From NCBI GenBank assembly GCA_944325615.1, contig CALVAU010000023.1, positions 1-11,580 on the forward strand: a DNA stretch of 11,580 bases. The letters are read 5' to 3'. The translations under genes were made by a program, and so were the position numbers. This document shows, in pieces, positions 1 through 6,986 of the stretch. How positions within the stretch are numbered: position 1 is the first letter of the stretch; every line of letters starts with the position of its first letter. This stretch comes from Candidatus Gastranaerophilales bacterium. GTDB lineage: Bacteria > Cyanobacteriota > Vampirovibrionia > Gastranaerophilales > Gastranaerophilaceae. Below the pieces are notes generated by a model. That model was given only the letters and a program-made list of their open reading frames with translations. It made no database searches and was not told where the DNA came from.

Positions 1-159
1 TCTGAATTTAGATATGGTGAATTTTCAAGATCAGTTTATTTCCCTATGGAAATTGATGTCGAAAAAACAAATGCAAAATTAGAACATGGTATTTTGAAAA
101 TCACAGCACCTAAATTGGAAGCTGAAAAAACTCATAATAAAAAATTGACTGTTGAATAA
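1..159 (+). CDS. Hsp20 family small heat-shock protein, C-terminal end (5' truncated by window)
   Basis: The first 52 codons of frame 1 run open from the window edge to a TAA. They encode the end of an alpha-crystallin domain: a YGEFSRSVYFP segment, then an acidic/Lys stretch, then LEHGILKITAPK. This matches the usual Hsp20 pattern (YG-x-F-x-R, 'LP', 'A-x-x-x-x-G-x-L-x-I-x-x-PK') that forms the last beta strands of the domain. Family members are ATP-independent holdase chaperones that form cytoplasmic oligomers and bind unfolding proteins. Only the C-terminal third is visible, so the start, promoter and any heat-shock regulation lie outside the window. The usual C-terminal I-x-I/V anchoring motif is not obvious; the protein ends in KKLTVE, where L-T-V may serve as a variant. 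A strong hairpin terminator follows 17 bases after the stop. Confidence 0.85.
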   Translation, partial: SEFRYGEFSRSVYFPMEIDVEKTNAKLEHGILKITAPKLEAEKTHNKKLTVE

Positions 160-176
160 TTATTCTACACATTAAT

Positions 177-216
177 AAAAAAGAGGATGTCAAAATAATG
201 ACATTCTCTTTTTTTT
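177..216. terminator. Bidirectional Rho-independent terminator between hsp20 and the TolC-family gene
   Basis: A 13-bp stem pairs 180-192 with 199-211, with a single G-T wobble and a 6-base A/T loop at 193-198. It is flanked on the right by a run of eight T (209-216) and on the left by a run of A (177-182). Read on either strand it is therefore a hairpin followed by a U-tract. It sits between two convergent genes, hsp20 (+) and the TolC-family gene (-), so it probably ends both transcripts. Confidence 0.9.
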
Positions 217-222
217 ATTCAA

Positions 223-1743
223 TTAATCTTCAGGCTCATCCTGTGTTTCATGCTTATGATCATGACACTGCAAGGAAGCATCCAACTTATTCAGCAAATC
301 TTTATAATGGTACTGCATTGCATGCTCTGCTTTTTCATGCAAATTATCCACATGCGTATGCATAGCTATTTCCAAATTTGCAAGAGATATATTGTATTCA
401 TAAAGCATTTCTGCATATTGTATTTTAGAATTGTTATAATCTTCTCTGGCTTTCTGATATGCTATATAATCAGTTTCATGTTTTTCGTATGCTGCATCGA
501 CCAGCTCAAAATTTTCTAAAGCTGTAATCAACTTTTCTTCAGAAGATTTTACCTGTTTTTCGGATCTCAACATATTCAAATACGCTTTTTTTACCTCAAA
601 ATAAAGGTCTTGTCTGAATTTATCTATATCATTCGAAGCTAAATTTACCTCAGCTTGAGCTTTATCTATTTCATGTTTTAACTGTTTGACATTTACATTT
701 GAAGTTAAATTAACATACATGCTTATACTGCTATTAGTATATTCTCTTGTATTATTAAACCCATAGCCGACATTGCCTGTCAAATCGGGGAAATATTGTC
801 GTTTTACATATTGCAAAGATTGTTTCATTGCTGATAGCGTGGCATCAAGCACCCACAAATCAGGACTGTTTTTTTCAGCAATTGAGTATGATTCACTCAT
901 TTTATAAGGAAATTTTTTAAATTTTGAAGTCGAATTTTTTTCGATTTTTGACTTTAATACAACTTCCACTATATTTTTATCTGTATTATCCCTACTTGCG
1001 TTAGTTTGGACTTGGGGCATATATACATCATTAAAATTGAAAGTATCAGTTTTTTTAATAGAAAAATTCGGAGCAGGTGCAATATATAGCGAATTACCCA
1101 AATCAGCCAGAGCCAAATCATAATTATTATTCGCATCCAATAATGTCATTTTAGCTTGCTGCAAATATATTTGAGCATTGGTTAAATCAATCATATACTT
1201 TTTGTCTTTAGCAGAAAGTTTCTTTGCCCTGTCATAGTTATGTTGGTTGATGTATAAATTATTTTTAGCAATTTCAACCATTGCCTCAGCTCTCAACAAA
1301 GCATTATATTTCATTTTCACGTCAAAAATTGTATTACATATACTGTCTAAAAATTCATATTCAGCAGCTAATTTGTAAAATCTTTCCATTCTTATTAAAG
1401 AATTTGCTTTTCCGAAATTCCATAATAACTGACTTAAATAAACACTTACCTGCGGCAGTTCTCTATTTGATGAGCCGTTGTAGTTTTTATTTGAATTATA
1501 ATCCTGATAAATACCGACATCATAGCCAAATCCCGGGAAATATACAGATTTTGCAATGCCTACATTACTTACGGCAATTTGCAAATTATAAGCTTTACCT
1601 TTTATAATTGGGCTGTTGTTTATGGCTACACTGACACATTCATCCATTGATAAATTATCACCCTCTTTAACTTCAGGTTCTTCAATTGCATAAACTCTGC
1701 CGCATAATAACACTATTATTAAAACTATTAAAATTTTACGCAT
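223..1743 (-). CDS. TolC-family outer-membrane efflux/secretion channel protein
   Basis: This 506-residue exported protein has a signal peptide at residues 1-19 (MRK, a hydrophobic core, then VYA before IEEPEV). It shows the duplicated layout of outer-membrane efflux proteins. One half starts around the NLSMDECVSVAINNSP segment, and a second begins near SYSIAEKNSPDLWVLDA; each is followed by long Ala/Lys/Glu-rich helices expected to form the periplasmic alpha barrel. 'YFPGFGYDVG' and 'YFPDLTGNVGYG' are the equivalent entries into the beta-barrel strands of each repeat. A polar linker of about 60 residues separates the halves. Known members trimerise in the outer membrane and connect to inner-membrane pumps or type I exporters; no such partner is visible here. 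The C-terminus is rich in histidine (HTH, then HDHKHE in the last 20 residues). A TTG 14 codons upstream is in frame, but it lies inside the -35 box, so the ATG at 1743 is preferred. The substrate is unknown. Confidence 0.88.
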   Translation of the reverse strand: MRKILIVLIIVLLCGRVYAIEEPEVKEGDNLSMDECVSVAINNSPIIKGKAYNLQIAVSNVGIAKSVYFPGFGYDVGIYQDYNSNKNYNGSSNRELPQVSVYLSQLLWNFGKANSLIRMERFYKLAAEYEFLDSICNTIFDVKMKYNALLRAEAMVEIAKNNLYINQHNYDRAKKLSAKDKKYMIDLTNAQIYLQQAKMTLLDANNNYDLALADLGNSLYIAPAPNFSIKKTDTFNFNDVYMPQVQTNASRDNTDKNIVEVVLKSKIEKNSTSKFKKFPYKMSESYSIAEKNSPDLWVLDATLSAMKQSLQYVKRQYFPDLTGNVGYGFNNTREYTNSSISMYVNLTSNVNVKQLKHEIDKAQAEVNLASNDIDKFRQDLYFEVKKAYLNMLRSEKQVKSSEEKLITALENFELVDAAYEKHETDYIAYQKAREDYNNSKIQYAEMLYEYNISLANLEIAMHTHVDNLHEKAEHAMQYHYKDLLNKLDASLQCHDHKHETQDEPED

Positions 1744-1749
1744 ATAATT

Positions 1750-1785
1750 ATTAGCAATTATAAAAAAGTTATATAAATTTATCAA
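1750..1785 (-). promoter_or_regulatory. Sigma-70-type promoter of the TolC-family gene
   Basis: Reading the minus strand, TTGATA (1785-1780) is separated by exactly 17 bases from a perfect TATAAT (1762-1757). Transcription should begin near 1750, about 6-7 bases before the ATG at 1743, leaving almost no leader and no room for a Shine-Dalgarno site. It shows that the gene can be transcribed independently of the upstream AsmA-like gene. Confidence 0.75.
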
Positions 1786-1826
1786 CCTTATTTACAATTT
1801 TGAATTCATATCCATTAATAAATAAT

Positions 1827-1844
1827 AAATTTTGTACAAAATTT
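1827..1844. repeat. 18-bp perfect AT-rich palindrome upstream of the TolC-family promoter
   Basis: AAATTTTGT is followed directly by its reverse complement ACAAAATTT, centred between 1835 and 1836. It lies between the stop of the AsmA-like gene (1860) and the -35 box at 1785-1780. It could be an operator for a dimeric regulator, or a weak AT-only hairpin at the end of the AsmA-like transcript. In such AT-rich DNA chance is also possible. Confidence 0.35.
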
Positions 1845-1859
1845 ACAATTACCTTATTA

Positions 1860-4652
1860 CTATTTAATTCTTTTTAATGAAGATAAGAAATTATTATGTT
1901 CTACATCCCCATCAACAGTTGTCAAAAATACTTGACAATCTTTTTCATCGGCATTTATATCTGGCAATTGTGACAATTCTGCAGAATAATAATTACTGTC
2001 ATTTCTACTGCTCAAAGGTACACGATTTGCAAGACTGTTTAATGAGAAATTACGCAAAGCTCCTGCAAAACCTTTTTTAGCATTACTCATCTTAGTATAA
2101 ATTCTCAATGTAGCATCTCTTGTTTCCAAATTAAATCTTCCGACAACAAAAGCGCTTAATTGATCTGCTTGAGATTTTATATTAATTCTTTCTACAACAT
2201 TATCTTTCAATCTCAATTCACCGGTTATTTTATCAAATTTTCCTTCCGGAATATTCACCAAATCAGAAAAAGTAGAAGGACTAATCATTGCAAGTGGGTT
2301 TCTAAATAGTGAAGCAAATTTTAGAATATATTCAACTAAACCGACTTTTTGAATTGTTCCGTCTTTTACAACAAATTTTATTAATCCATTCAATTTCAAA
2401 GAATCATCTGTATTAAGTTCAATAAGACCACTTGCTTTACCAGTAATTTCACGTTTCAAAGCAAGCAATGAAGTAGCCATAATATCACTATTTACATCTT
2501 TGATACCCAATTTTATAGAATACAAATGATTTTTCAAATCACATTCTATTTTGGTAGAAGAAATACCTTCTGCAATATCAAACCTATTTGAATTTACTCT
2601 CAATACACAATTTTTATCCAAAGTAAGGTTTGCAAAAATATTTCCGAAGTTTATATCTTTATAAGAACCTTTTACAACATTCAATATACAACGATTAATT
2701 ACAAGCAAGCCAGGGTTTAAAATAGGCGCTGTATCATCATTGTCTAATTGTTCATCAGTTTTAGAATCGATTTCTTCAGTTACAGCAAATTCACCCTTTT
2801 GTACCTGAGTTGAAGCAGTCTGACTATTGAATGATTTCAAAATTCTTTCAATATCTATATCATCAATTTTCAAATTAATATCATTTACAATAATAGGAAA
2901 AGCCAATTCGTTCTTAATATCACCTGATACATCATAGGCTGTTCTTCTATACTTGCCCTTAGCACTTAATAGAATAGATGAATTATTGGTTTTTAGGGAA
3001 GCTTCTTTGATAAATAATCTTTGTGCAGGAATTCGCATTCCTTGAATTTTCATATCACCTTGAATTGTAGGAACTTTTCCAGTATTTATGTAATGAAGAT
3101 TTCCTGCAATTGTTCCGCGTTTAAAGACTTTTCCCTGCACAAAAAGGTTCAAGAACTCACTAGGCAAAGGTTTTGGAATTTCAAATCCCATATCCTTAAT
3201 AATGCCTGCCATTGTTACATTACCTTTTACTGTCAATATAGGCTTTACTTTAGAACCTTTTTGAATATTTTCAGCTATATAATAATCAATTTTTTCAATA
3301 TTAATATCGTTACCTTTAAAATGCATAACAGCATTTACTGCACGATCATATCCTGTCGGACTTAAAGACATTCCATCAATAAGAATATCCTGACCTTTTG
3401 CAAGCTTAAAGGCTGCAGTCAAATCCATTTTATCACCGAGAGCTTCGAATATAATTCTGCTTCCGCCTTTTCCAACGACTTCAAATGGATATCCGACTAT
3501 TTTAGAAAGATGATTTACCGCAAATTCGTTAGTTATAGCAGCATTTGTAGTTACATTAGTTCTGGCGGTTGTAAAATAATCATAAATTCCGCCATTCATA
3601 ACAACTGTATTTTCTTTACTTTTGCCATAATACCCTTTTACATCCTGCAAAAGAATATCTTTATTATTAATAACAGCCTTACCTTCATTCAAAGTCAATT
3701 TAAGATTATTCAACGGCAATAAAATACAAGAAAAATTATTTAAAGTAACAGTACCGTCAATTTTATTTTTTGTAATTACCAGTTTTGAATTAAAGCTGCC
3801 TTCCAAATCCTTAAATCCTGCAAGAAGCATACTGCCGTTGCTGATTATTAGATTTGATTCTACAATTTTAATTACATCTTTTATATTAAAATTGTTTGTA
3901 ACAGCTTCAAGATAGTAATTTTTCTTATTATCAGCATAAGCATTGATAACAATTTTTGAACGGTTTATGAAGAATCTGAAATCTTTTACATTAATTTTGT
4001 TATCTTGTATATAAATGCAATTTCTATCAGCCGCTGTCAAATATATTTTTTTATTATTTTTTTCAAATTCTGTCTGCGATCTAAAGTGGATGTAATTTTT
4101 TTCATCCTGATTATTAATTTCTATATCCTGTCCGCGAAATCTTATAAATGTATCAGGCTCTTGCTTAAATGTTATCAAACAGTCTTTAACAAACATTTTT
4201 GCACTGAAAATATCAATATTCCAATCAAATTCTTGCTGTTTCTTCTCTTCTTTTTTATCAGTCTGTCCAATTTCCAAAAGCTTGTTAACGTCTATAAAGA
4301 TATAATCAGCACCAAGTTCTTTTATTACTATATGTTTTTTGAATATTTCAGAAAAATTTAATAAAATGCCAAAATTTTCTAAATCAACAATTTCATCACT
4401 GCCTTTTTTTAAAGTAATTTGTCCGACTCTAAAGCCTAAATTTGGATTCATAGAAGTTTCAAGTTTTGAATCTTTTACAACCAAATCAATCCCAGCATAT
4501 TTCTTAGCGGCATTTGAGACAAATTCTGCAGCTTTAGGGCTTGAGACAACCTTTGGTAACACATTCAAATATACAACAAACGGCAATCCTGCAATCACAG
4601 CTGCTGATGCTAATACTATTGAAAATACTTTAACCTTTTTACCAATATTCAT
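1860..4652 (-). CDS. Large AsmA-like protein (AsmA/YhdP/TamB-type envelope lipid-transfer family)
   Basis: This 930-residue protein has one N-terminal membrane anchor (about residues 6-30, a hydrophobic run after MNIGKKVKV). A very long periplasmic part follows, made of beta-strand-rich repeats with alternating polar/hydrophobic residues and many 'G-x-I/V-x-L' units. Around residues 750-870 it has the typical AsmA-like C-terminal pattern: GLIKFVVKDGTI, EYILKFASLFR, then GKFDKITGELRLKDN and a VVGRFNLETRDATLRI segment. Characterised AsmA-like proteins (YhdP, TamB, YdbH) form lipid-conducting grooves between inner and outer membranes; that role is inferred here. A Lys/Glu-rich insertion lies near residue 134, and an acidic, Asp/Glu-rich linker near 610-645. 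The ATG at 4652 is chosen over the upstream in-frame ATG at 4691 because GGGAGAG sits just before it and the anchor follows at once. The exact subfamily is uncertain. Confidence 0.82.
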   Translation of the reverse strand: MNIGKKVKVFSIVLASAAVIAGLPFVVYLNVLPKVVSSPKAAEFVSNAAKKYAGIDLVVKDSKLETSMNPNLGFRVGQITLKKGSDEIVDLENFGILLNFSEIFKKHIVIKELGADYIFIDVNKLLEIGQTDKKEEKKQQEFDWNIDIFSAKMFVKDCLITFKQEPDTFIRFRGQDIEINNQDEKNYIHFRSQTEFEKNNKKIYLTAADRNCIYIQDNKINVKDFRFFINRSKIVINAYADNKKNYYLEAVTNNFNIKDVIKIVESNLIISNGSMLLAGFKDLEGSFNSKLVITKNKIDGTVTLNNFSCILLPLNNLKLTLNEGKAVINNKDILLQDVKGYYGKSKENTVVMNGGIYDYFTTARTNVTTNAAITNEFAVNHLSKIVGYPFEVVGKGGSRIIFEALGDKMDLTAAFKLAKGQDILIDGMSLSPTGYDRAVNAVMHFKGNDINIEKIDYYIAENIQKGSKVKPILTVKGNVTMAGIIKDMGFEIPKPLPSEFLNLFVQGKVFKRGTIAGNLHYINTGKVPTIQGDMKIQGMRIPAQRLFIKEASLKTNNSSILLSAKGKYRRTAYDVSGDIKNELAFPIIVNDINLKIDDIDIERILKSFNSQTASTQVQKGEFAVTEEIDSKTDEQLDNDDTAPILNPGLLVINRCILNVVKGSYKDINFGNIFANLTLDKNCVLRVNSNRFDIAEGISSTKIECDLKNHLYSIKLGIKDVNSDIMATSLLALKREITGKASGLIELNTDDSLKLNGLIKFVVKDGTIQKVGLVEYILKFASLFRNPLAMISPSTFSDLVNIPEGKFDKITGELRLKDNVVERINIKSQADQLSAFVVGRFNLETRDATLRIYTKMSNAKKGFAGALRNFSLNSLANRVPLSSRNDSNYYSAELSQLPDINADEKDCQVFLTTVDGDVEHNNFLSSLKRIK

Positions 4653-4697
4653 AATCTCTCCCGACAAAATTATATCATAAAAAAATTTCATGCTAAA
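4653..4697 (-). promoter_or_regulatory. Promoter and ribosome site of the AsmA-like gene
   Basis: On the minus strand an extended -10 (TG, one base, then perfect TATAAT at 4674-4669) is preceded at 17 bases by a weak -35, TTTAGC (4697-4692). Six bases after TATAAT the sequence GGGAGAGATT leads straight into the ATG. Transcription is therefore predicted to start at the first G (4662), making a leader of only about 10 bases that consists of the Shine-Dalgarno sequence itself. The -35 overlaps the -10 box of the divergent gene at 4706. Confidence 0.65.
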
Positions 4698-4705
4698 ATA
4701 CTGTT
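4691..4705 (+). promoter_or_regulatory. Extended -10 promoter, predicted leaderless start for the WG-repeat gene
   Basis: TGCTAAAAT (4691-4699) matches an extended -10 element. Six bases (4700-4705) separate it from the ATG at 4706, which places the expected transcription start on the A of the start codon. No Shine-Dalgarno sequence is present, and no good -35 is visible at 16-18 bases. Confidence 0.55.
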
Positions 4706-5608
4706 ATGAAAAAAATTATATTGTTATTTTTGTTATGTTTAATCATTAATAATTGCGCATTAGCAACAGAAGAAGTTGCCATGCAAAACTCTATGTCTGA
4801 TGTTGAAGTTTACAGTGATGACAACAAATTCGGATTAAAGAATAAAAACGGTGAAATAATTACAGAAGCCGATTATCAAAAAATAATCAGATTAGGCGAG
4901 ACATCATGGATTATCCAAAAGAAAAATAAATTTGGAATCATGGACTGTAATGGTAATTTTATAATTAAACCGAAATTCAGACACGCTGAAAGAGTTTTAG
5001 GAAAATTTGCAAAACTCGGTAATGATAATGACTATGGGATTTACGACGAAAACGGAAACATTGTTGTACAACCTGAATATGCAAGAATAGACCTGCTCTT
5101 TGGCGGAATGTTTTTAACATACAAAAACTACAAATACGGAATAGTTGATTTTGAAGGCAAACAGCTTATTGATAATAAATGTGATGATATTTATATGCCA
5201 AAGCCGAATATTATGAGAATTCAATATAATGGTAAATGGTATGAAATTGAGCAGGTATCGGCTGATACTTTAACTTTGCCTCAGGATATAAAAAACATTA
5301 AAGAAAATGAAAACTTTAAAATAACTGAAATTATTACAAATCCGATTCCTGCAACTGGATATTCCGTAGTTACAGCAACAGATTATTTTATTAAACTTTT
5401 CTCATCAATTTCGCCTGCCTATGAGCAAACTATTGATGAGTTAATGCTTTCAAAAGGTGCAGATACTGTATCTATTTTTATGAAAGCCAGCTGGATACCA
5501 AAATTTCCTGTAACTTACATTAAAAAATATTATATTAATGTAAGAACTCCAAATAATGGTCCATTAGCTGATGTAAAACAGAATTTAAAAAATCAAATCA
5601 GCGAATAA
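4706..5608 (+). CDS. Exported WG-repeat protein with unknown C-terminal domain
   Basis: This 300-residue protein has a signal peptide at 1-20 (MKKIILLFLL to CALA, cut before TEE). From about 35 to 182 it carries WG-like repeats of the form K-[FY]-G-[IL]-x-[DN]-x-x-G-x-x-[IV]-x-x-x-[YF]. The central aromatic-Gly pairs sit at F42-G43, F76-G77, Y110-G111 and Y144-G145, an exact 34-residue period. A decayed fifth copy (NGKWYEIE) has W178 at the next expected position. WG repeats form beta-sheet modules of poorly known function, common in exported bacterial proteins. Residues 190-300 have no repeat and I do not recognise them; they contain a predicted helix around 226-250. The gene is followed after 25 bases by another exported protein and probably shares its transcript. 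A lipoprotein reading (Cys17) is less likely because the lipobox is poor. Confidence 0.78.
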   Translation: MKKIILLFLLCLIINNCALATEEVAMQNSMSDVEVYSDDNKFGLKNKNGEIITEADYQKIIRLGETSWIIQKKNKFGIMDCNGNFIIKPKFRHAERVLGKFAKLGNDNDYGIYDENGNIVVQPEYARIDLLFGGMFLTYKNYKYGIVDFEGKQLIDNKCDDIYMPKPNIMRIQYNGKWYEIEQVSADTLTLPQDIKNIKENENFKITEIITNPIPATGYSVVTATDYFIKLFSSISPAYEQTIDELMLSKGADTVSIFMKASWIPKFPVTYIKKYYINVRTPNNGPLADVKQNLKNQISE

Positions 5609-5633
5609 TTTTAATATCAGAAAAAGGGGATAT

Positions 5634-6338
5634 ATGAAAAAGATAATATTTACACTTTTAAGTTTAATTTGTTTATCCAATATTTCATTTGCATACACAG
5701 CAGATCCGAATGTTTTAAATTCAATAAATGACAATCAAATAGTCGATTACAACCCAACAACTAAAATTTGGTCAAGAAATTTAGGACTAAAAGATTATGT
5801 TTTCACAAAACATATTTCTGTTGGCACCGGAAGTTTTTCTGAATATTTTTATAAAGATAAACAATATGATACAAATTCGACTTATGAATTTTTATACTAC
5901 GGCAAACTCATTGGCTATAACGGACATTTGCTTAAATTTTTTGATTTAACATTTAACGGAGAAAAATTTGAAGCAAAAGAACTTACAAAGGAACAAGTGC
6001 AAGTATTATTTCCTGACATAAAAATCATTTTGGTATCAGAATTTAAAGATAATGAAATAACTATTGAATCTCCAATTTTCAGAAAACGAGCATATATGAT
6101 ACTGAATGACACGGATCAGGATTTTTATAAATACCAATTTGAATATTACATGTCAAATGACAGAGTATTCAAAGGAATTTTTGAAACAAGCTTTCCAAGA
6201 GTTTTTGTATATTCTCACTTCAAAAGCAGAAATGAAATGTTTCCTATTTTAAAAATAAATATCAAACCTGTAATTAAAGAAAAAGAAGATATTCAAGTTG
6301 AGGATTCTGAAGAAATAACCGAACCTGAAGCAAATTAA
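5634..6338 (+). CDS. Exported protein of unknown function
   Basis: This 234-residue protein begins with a clear signal peptide (MKKIIFTLLS to SFA, cut near residue 20 before YTADPN). The mature part is mostly beta-like, with many Tyr/Phe-Lys-Asp segments (for example SEYFYKDKQYD and YMSNDRVFKGIFETSF). It ends in an acidic, low-complexity tail (about 214-234, Glu-rich). No family motif was recognised and no transmembrane segment follows the signal peptide, so a periplasmic or surface location is inferred. A good Shine-Dalgarno (AAGGGGA at 5624-5630) precedes the ATG, and the gene lies 25 bases after the WG-repeat gene, consistent with one operon. Its stop codon overlaps that of the convergent gene at 6335 by 3 bases. 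Confidence 0.7.
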   Translation: MKKIIFTLLSLICLSNISFAYTADPNVLNSINDNQIVDYNPTTKIWSRNLGLKDYVFTKHISVGTGSFSEYFYKDKQYDTNSTYEFLYYGKLIGYNGHLLKFFDLTFNGEKFEAKELTKEQVQVLFPDIKIILVSEFKDNEITIESPIFRKRAYMILNDTDQDFYKYQFEYYMSNDRVFKGIFETSFPRVFVYSHFKSRNEMFPILKINIKPVIKEKEDIQVEDSEEITEPEAN

Positions 6339-6787
6339 ACTTTATTTATTAGGTTTTCACTGATAATTTTTGCAGCACAACCTACAAAATCTTCACAAGG
6401 ACGCTCTTGATAATATTGTTCAGTTCTTTTAGACGGAATGGGAGAATCAGGACCTTCTTCAAGATTTAAAAGTTCTCTGCAAATAATTGTGCCGTTTTGT
6501 TGCTTGAATTTTTCTGCAAGTTCTTGTACAAGCTCATAATGTTTTGCTTTAGCTTCATCATCATTAAAAGAAGTATAACCTTTTAATAGTCCCGCTATCA
6601 TAAACATAGCACTTACGGCACCGCAGACTTCTCTCAAACGCCCCATGCCGCCTCCGAATGAAGAAGAAAGTTTTACAGCAGTATCAAAATCCATCCCTAT
6701 ATCATCACAAAACGCACAAAACGTTGATTGTGCACAGTTATACCCTTTTCTGAATAATTCTCTTGCTTTTTTTTCTTTCTCATTCAT
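6335..6787 (-). CDS. C_GCAxxG_C_C family protein (Cys-rich, putative redox)
   Basis: This is a small soluble protein of 150 residues from the chosen ATG at 6787. It shows the cysteine pattern that names the family: C18 in GYNCAQSTF, a glycine-rich SFGGGMGR at 43-50, C55 in EVCGAVSAMFM, C103 in IICRELL and C131 in RPCEDFVGCAAKI. Additional Cys are at 24, 27 and 137. Family members are thought to be redox-related or metal-related, but I know of no firmly established reaction, so none is assigned. Alternative in-frame starts exist 5 (ATG) and 6 (TTG) codons upstream. The ATG at 6787 is preferred because the conserved family start region follows it and a -10-like TATTAT lies exactly 6 bases before it. 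None of the starts has a Shine-Dalgarno sequence. The gene is convergent with the exported-protein gene. Confidence 0.82.
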   Translation of the reverse strand: MNEKEKKARELFRKGYNCAQSTFCAFCDDIGMDFDTAVKLSSSFGGGMGRLREVCGAVSAMFMIAGLLKGYTSFNDDEAKAKHYELVQELAEKFKQQNGTIICRELLNLEEGPDSPIPSKRTEQYYQERPCEDFVGCAAKIISENLINKV

Positions 6788-6799
6788 AGCTATATAATA
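6788..6799 (-). promoter_or_regulatory. Possible -10 element, leaderless start of the C_GCAxxG_C_C gene
   Basis: On the minus strand TATTAT (6799-6794) is followed by six bases and then the ATG at 6787. This is the same spacing as at two plus-strand genes in the window. No convincing -35 is visible 17 bases upstream, so support rests on the -10 and the spacing. Confidence 0.4.
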
Positions 6800-6813
6800 C
6801 ATCAAAAAGATTA

Positions 6814-6839
6814 ATAAAAAGAGCCCTGAAACAGAGCTC
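6814..6839 (-). terminator. Rho-independent terminator reading on the minus strand
   Basis: On the minus strand GAGCTCTG (6839-6832) pairs with CAGGGCTC (6828-6821), including one U-G wobble, around a UUU loop. It is followed directly by UUUUUAUU (6820-6813). There is no T-run on the plus side, so it acts only on minus-strand transcripts. It lies upstream of the C_GCAxxG_C_C gene and downstream of no annotated minus-strand gene. Confidence 0.7.
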
Positions 6840-6872
6840 GTTGGAATTAAGAATAGCTGGAAGTATGAAAAA
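6814..6872 (-). ncRNA. Candidate small RNA or attenuated leader, about 60 nt
   Basis: A minus-strand promoter-like sequence, TTATCA (6907-6902), 17 bases, then perfect TATAAT (6884-6879), would start a transcript near 6872. It would end at the terminator hairpin at 6839-6821, giving about 59 nt. No open reading frame or known RNA family was recognised in it. It could be an independent small RNA, or a leader that attenuates transcription of the C_GCAxxG_C_C gene just beyond the hairpin. Inferred only from promoter and terminator signals. Confidence 0.35.
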
Positions 6873-6951
6873 GATTTAATTATATTAAACTCTCATCCCC
6901 CTGATAAAACAATTAGCCACATGAGCAATATTTTTTATTTTTACGAAATCC

Positions 6952-6986
6952 TTTACCAAATCGATTTATTAGATTATAATTAACTT
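6952..6986 (+). promoter_or_regulatory. Promoter of the glycosyltransferase operon, predicted leaderless
   Basis: TTTACC (6952-6957) is followed at exactly 17 bases by a perfect TATAAT (6975-6980). Six bases then lead into the ATG at 6987, so the transcript is predicted to begin on the start codon. No Shine-Dalgarno sequence precedes this ATG. Confidence 0.7.

Noticed and set aside
1744..1785. TTG start 14 codons upstream for the TolC-family protein
   Set aside because: The TTG is part of the -35 box of a near-consensus promoter, and the signal peptide begins cleanly at the ATG at 1743.
4339..4680. Plus-strand open frame of about 113 codons
   Set aside because: It is the complement of the AsmA-like gene's N-terminal coding region, with no family signal and no ribosome site.
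4653..4691. Upstream ATG (4691) for the AsmA-like protein
   Set aside because: It lies upstream of the predicted transcription start and has no ribosome site; GGGAGAG directly precedes the ATG at 4652.
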